The notes beneath the pieces were generated by a model. That model did no database searches. It was given only the letters and a program-made list of their open reading frames with translations, and was not told the DNA's origin. The translations under genes and the position numbers were made by a program. From Viscum album (taxonomy: Eukaryota; Streptophyta; Magnoliopsida; Santalales; Viscaceae), in assembly GCA_963277665.1 (NCBI GenBank), contig OY728165.1:1147930050-1147994049 (forward strand): 64,000 nucleotides of DNA, written 5' to 3'. Within the stretch, counting starts at the first letter, position 1, and the number at the start of each line of letters is the position of its first letter. Of the stretch, positions 60,601 through 64,000 are shown piece after piece.

Positions 60601-61371
60601 AAAACATAAAAGTTACTATTCACCAAAAAATTATTTTAATCCCATTGAACCATATTTTACTTCTTAATAAAATCCATGTATATCGGATTTTTGAAAATCA
60701 AATCATAGAAGTGGTAATGGTTCATTTAAACGAAAAATTTGTTTTTTAACTACCACTTACTGGTTTCACTATTCATCAAAAATTGAAGTTTTTTAGAAAA
60801 TACCAAAAATTCACCCTAAGCTATATTTGATATTCCGAATTCAAAAGTGATGTATATTTTAAAAAATTTAAAACATATAAGTTTCATTAATTAATTTAAT
60901 AATTAATTTCAGTTGTCAAAATAAATAACGTGTTTTTAAGAAACAATATCAATCAAAAGATTGACAATTGTTTATGTCCAATTTCAAAGTGAAATTAATT
61001 CTAATCACCACCATTGGATAAAATGGTAAAATTATATTCTAATTATACTTTAAAACCACTCAATAGTATAATTTATCAATATAAATTATTTTGATTGAAA
61101 ATGTTGTTTTTAATTATTTTTCACTATTCATGGAAAATTGGATGTTATCAGAAAAATAACAAAAATTCAACATAGGATAATTTAAATATTCGAAATCCAC
61201 AAATGATGTCCATTTTGAAATATAAAATTTATATAATTTCAAAAAATGGGTATTACAATTCATAACGTCAACTTTGATTGGTTGAGGTGTATTAGAATCT
61301 CGAACTTGCGTACAATGCAAGCTGTTGCATTATTGAAAGAGAAGCATACCATAGAATCTTGGGGTGTTAAA
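57657..61371 (-). repeat. 5' LTR of element D
   Basis: Plus-strand start TGTAATTCCCTGACC, end GGGGTGTTAAA. Same features as the other LTR: palindrome box at 58242-58251 and hairpin at 59238-59301. Frames at 59423-59680 and 59764-59964 mirror those in the 3' LTR. Confidence 0.88.
59238..59301. repeat. Imperfect inverted repeat (hairpin) in D 5' LTR
   Basis: Counterpart of 53155-53219. Two stem positions differ from the other LTR, one in each arm, and both changes leave the pair as a G-U wobble in RNA. Confidence 0.75.
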
Positions 61372-64000
61372 AAACAATTTTAAAATATTAAAAGTTAAAT
61401 AATTTAATATTTCATGTTTACCAAGAATTTTCTAGATGAATATTAACAATTATTTTTATCGGAAATTATTTTATTTTAATTTCATTTTTTTGTTTATAAA
61501 TTTTAAGTCATACTTAATGAACAGTGACTGAATTGGAGATAATGATATTTTTTGAAAATAATATTTCATTAAATTACATAAAAAACATAAAAAATATTAA
61601 AATAGGATATGGGAGATAATATATGGTCTAAAATTTCATCCCATTCCCATTTATTGGAAATTTTGAACCATTTCTATTGAGAATTACTATTATATATTTT
61701 AATCTTTTAAAATATTCAAGAGTACCCCTCCCCTCAATTATAATAGGGCACCCCTAATTTATCATTTTCCCAACACTTTAAGCCCTATAATTTTACAACC
61801 ATCAATAAAGTAATCTACTCCACTCCCATATCCACATTCAAAGGGAAATGGTTTTCCAAAATATCGAACCCAATTTCCTTAACAGGATATCAAAAGAAGT
61901 TGTTTCAAATAAGATATAATAACTTTAACCGATACTTTATTTTTAATTCTTTTTTGAACTCCTATAAATATATTATATTATTTATAACATAATAAATTTG
62001 GTATAAGAAATATGATAAAATGTCATTATGATTATGTAACCATAATTATTTACCATGCTTCTAATAAATTGGAGGTGAAATTATCACTCATGTGTATATA
62101 GTGCTTAACATCTCCACATAGTGATACAATTCATTTTACATTACCATCTTTCTCAGATGGTTATTAAGATGGGATTATTTTATATATATTATAATGATAA
62201 AATAATTATTCATAATTAATGATAATATCATATCTACATTCTTATCTTTCTAATCATTGGAAAAAGACAACGCCTTTCATGTGTATGTGTGGAACACCAC
62301 CTCTATGTAGAAATGTTATTTGTTTTTTATTTCTATTTTACATGGATGGTAGTAAATATTAATTTAATGAATATATACAATATATATGATATAATAACTA
62401 TTTTGAAAATGTATTTTACTTATTACATTTCTTTCATACCATCTATCATAATATGGAAACAATGTTCACATATACATACAGCCTACCGCCTCTTTGATTG
62501 GTGAAATTCATTTTTCTTTATATTAAATTTATGGAATAATTGAAGTATTTATATAGCAATGTTATATGATATTTATATCATTATTTACATTGTGTAAATA
62601 GTTTAACCATGATAAAATAACAACTACCAAAACTACAAAACCAAAAATACATAAATAACGAAACAGTTATCACCTAGGATAGTGATTTTAATAAAGAATT
62701 TTTACTGAAGGGGAAATAAAATATTATAAGTAAATAATATATGGTATGATATATATGATTATGGTTATATAATATATTTATAATAAATATATATTTATTA
62801 TATAGTATTTTTGAACACGTATAAAATAATTAATACCTTAGGTAAGGTATTTTCATCTATGTTTTAATTCTATGGGTCACATGTCATATTCACCACTTAT
62901 TTATTTTATGTGGTTTATATAAAACCAATGTATAAAATCCTGTTTTATTATTTTTTTAATTCTATATCATTATTCATTTCCCTCATAGTTTGATTGTGTT
63001 TTAGGTCTCTCGAGTATGGAGAACATCTGCTTCATAAAATGACCTAGTGTTCAGGGATGTTTGTTTGTTGGAATTTATGGAGTCCAGATATATATGTGTT
63101 AATGATTAAGTGATTGTCCATTAGAATATGGAATGTTTCTTTTCTAATTGATTTTTTCACATCATAAATGTTTTACATTATGTGAACACATTATCGGTCA
63201 TATTTCATGAGTCAGTTCAAGGTGTGAAAGGTTTACATACCATGAATCAGACTCATTCTATGAAATAAAAGAAAATCAAGATTTTTAATCTAAAGTGAAA
63301 TTTTTTAATTAATAAATTCATATTGTGAAACATTTTCACATCATTAATGTTTTAGTATTGTTTCTTCAACCACACTGAAAAAATCAAATCTTTTCCATTT
63401 AGTTGCATCATTTTCCCTCGAGACCTTGAATCTCTCCCAGGTGATTATTTGGATCTCTACTCCTTCAATATAATTTCATTCAACTATTAATATTCATTAT
63501 TATTACAGTGTTTCATTCCAAGAAATATATCCTTCAAATTATTCATTTTCATTGATCATGGTAGCATCGTTCTGTTATATTTATGGATTATTTGATCTAT
63601 AATGACAATATTCTTGATCCTATCTAGATCTAATGTGTTATCTTCCTTAAGAGGATTTCATTATGTTAGATGTTGTGTGGGTTTATCATTCTTTTAGTTA
63701 TGTTATTATCTGTCTTCTCAAATAATTTTTTTTCATATTGAATTTATTTTAAGATGTACGGATTTAATCAAGGGCTTCCATTGATTCCTTTTCATTCTTT
63801 CATATCGGTGGATCCTATCGTGGTTGTGAGTGACCTATGTTTGAGGTAGGTGGTTTGGTCTCTTGCCTATGTTGAATAAAATATATTTACACATATTTAT
63901 AAAATTATTTAATAAATTAAATTTCATGATTGAATTGCATGTGTGGAAATGGGTTTTATTAGAAAATATGGTTTTCTCATGGATTGGTAAAAGAAATAAT
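61372..64000 (+). repeat. Element E LTR, right part (A family), continuing off the window
   Basis: Resumes after element D. The clearest A-family match is 62840-62945 (GGTAAGGTATTTTCATCT then TATTCACCACTTATTTATTT) against 3430-3540 of element A. The 3' end of this LTR is not identified, so the element probably runs past the window edge. The frame 62289-62504 is not a gene. Confidence 0.5.

Larger units (their letters stand above)
51573..61371 (-). mobile_element. Element D: long-LTR, gag-only Ty3/Gypsy-type element nested in E
   Basis: LTRs of 3.72 kb (51573-55288 and 57657-61371) flank a 2.37 kb interior. Perfect 5-bp target duplications AAACA (51568-51572 and 61372-61376) mark the insertion. 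An initiator-Met primer site beside the right LTR and a purine tract beside the left one show minus orientation. The interior encodes a gag with three zinc knuckles but no recognisable protease, RT or integrase; only the pol tail before the purine tract is typical. LTRs look about 90 % alike over 250 bp. Size and content resemble non-autonomous large retrotransposon derivatives (LARDs) except that gag is kept. Confidence 0.88.

Overview
The window is AT-rich plant nuclear DNA made almost entirely of decayed and nested transposable elements. I find no host protein-coding gene, rRNA gene, functional tRNA gene or CRISPR array. A flowering plant with a large, repeat-rich genome is indicated by three things: Ty3/Gypsy LTR retrotransposons primed by initiator-Met tRNA, an L1-type LINE whose ORF2 ends in an RNase H domain, and a CACTA-type DNA transposon. 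The species cannot be named from the sequence.

Layout. 1-1308: AT-rich DNA with a small GC-rich repeat island (about 841-1050). 1309-20456: element A, a plus-strand Ty3/Gypsy-type element with about 3.36 kb LTRs and only 2.0 kb of degraded interior. Its 3' LTR is split by element B (8400-18778), a 10.4 kb Gypsy element on the minus strand with a recognisable gag-pro-RT-RNaseH-integrase order. 21257-23437: a 2.18 kb non-autonomous CACTA-like element with 3-bp TGG target duplications and arrays of TTATCAGCGC hairpins. 26380-27480: a strongly decayed antisense Gypsy pol. 27717-29553: a 5'-truncated LINE with a perfect 16-bp target duplication and an open 579-codon frame, by far the best preserved coding sequence here. 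About 31980-33350: a decayed LTR fragment related to A. 33780-34660: an antisense Gypsy gag-pro fragment. 38030-47571: element C, a plus-strand Gypsy element with gag, protease, RT, RNase H and integrase remnants between about 2 kb LTRs. 50537 to the window end: element E, a further LTR of the A family, split by element D (51573-61371). D is a minus-strand element with 3.7 kb LTRs, a perfect AAACA target duplication, a gag with three zinc knuckles and no detectable pol.

History. Nesting gives the order A before B and E before D. LTR pairs compared by eye over short stretches suggest D (about 90 % alike) is younger than B (about 80 %), with A and C older. The LINE looks youngest. The A, D, E and F LTRs appear to be one extended family: A, D and F share a conserved box built on the palindrome TCTCATGAGA, and E is tied in by its 5' end and a 3'-half block.

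Nothing here amounts to a new gene system. The more interesting signals are structural: repeat arrays kept at equal copy number in paired LTRs, dyad repeats in the leader of B, a hairpin in the D LTRs, RNA polymerase III box pairs inside other elements, and the gag-only, long-LTR form of D.
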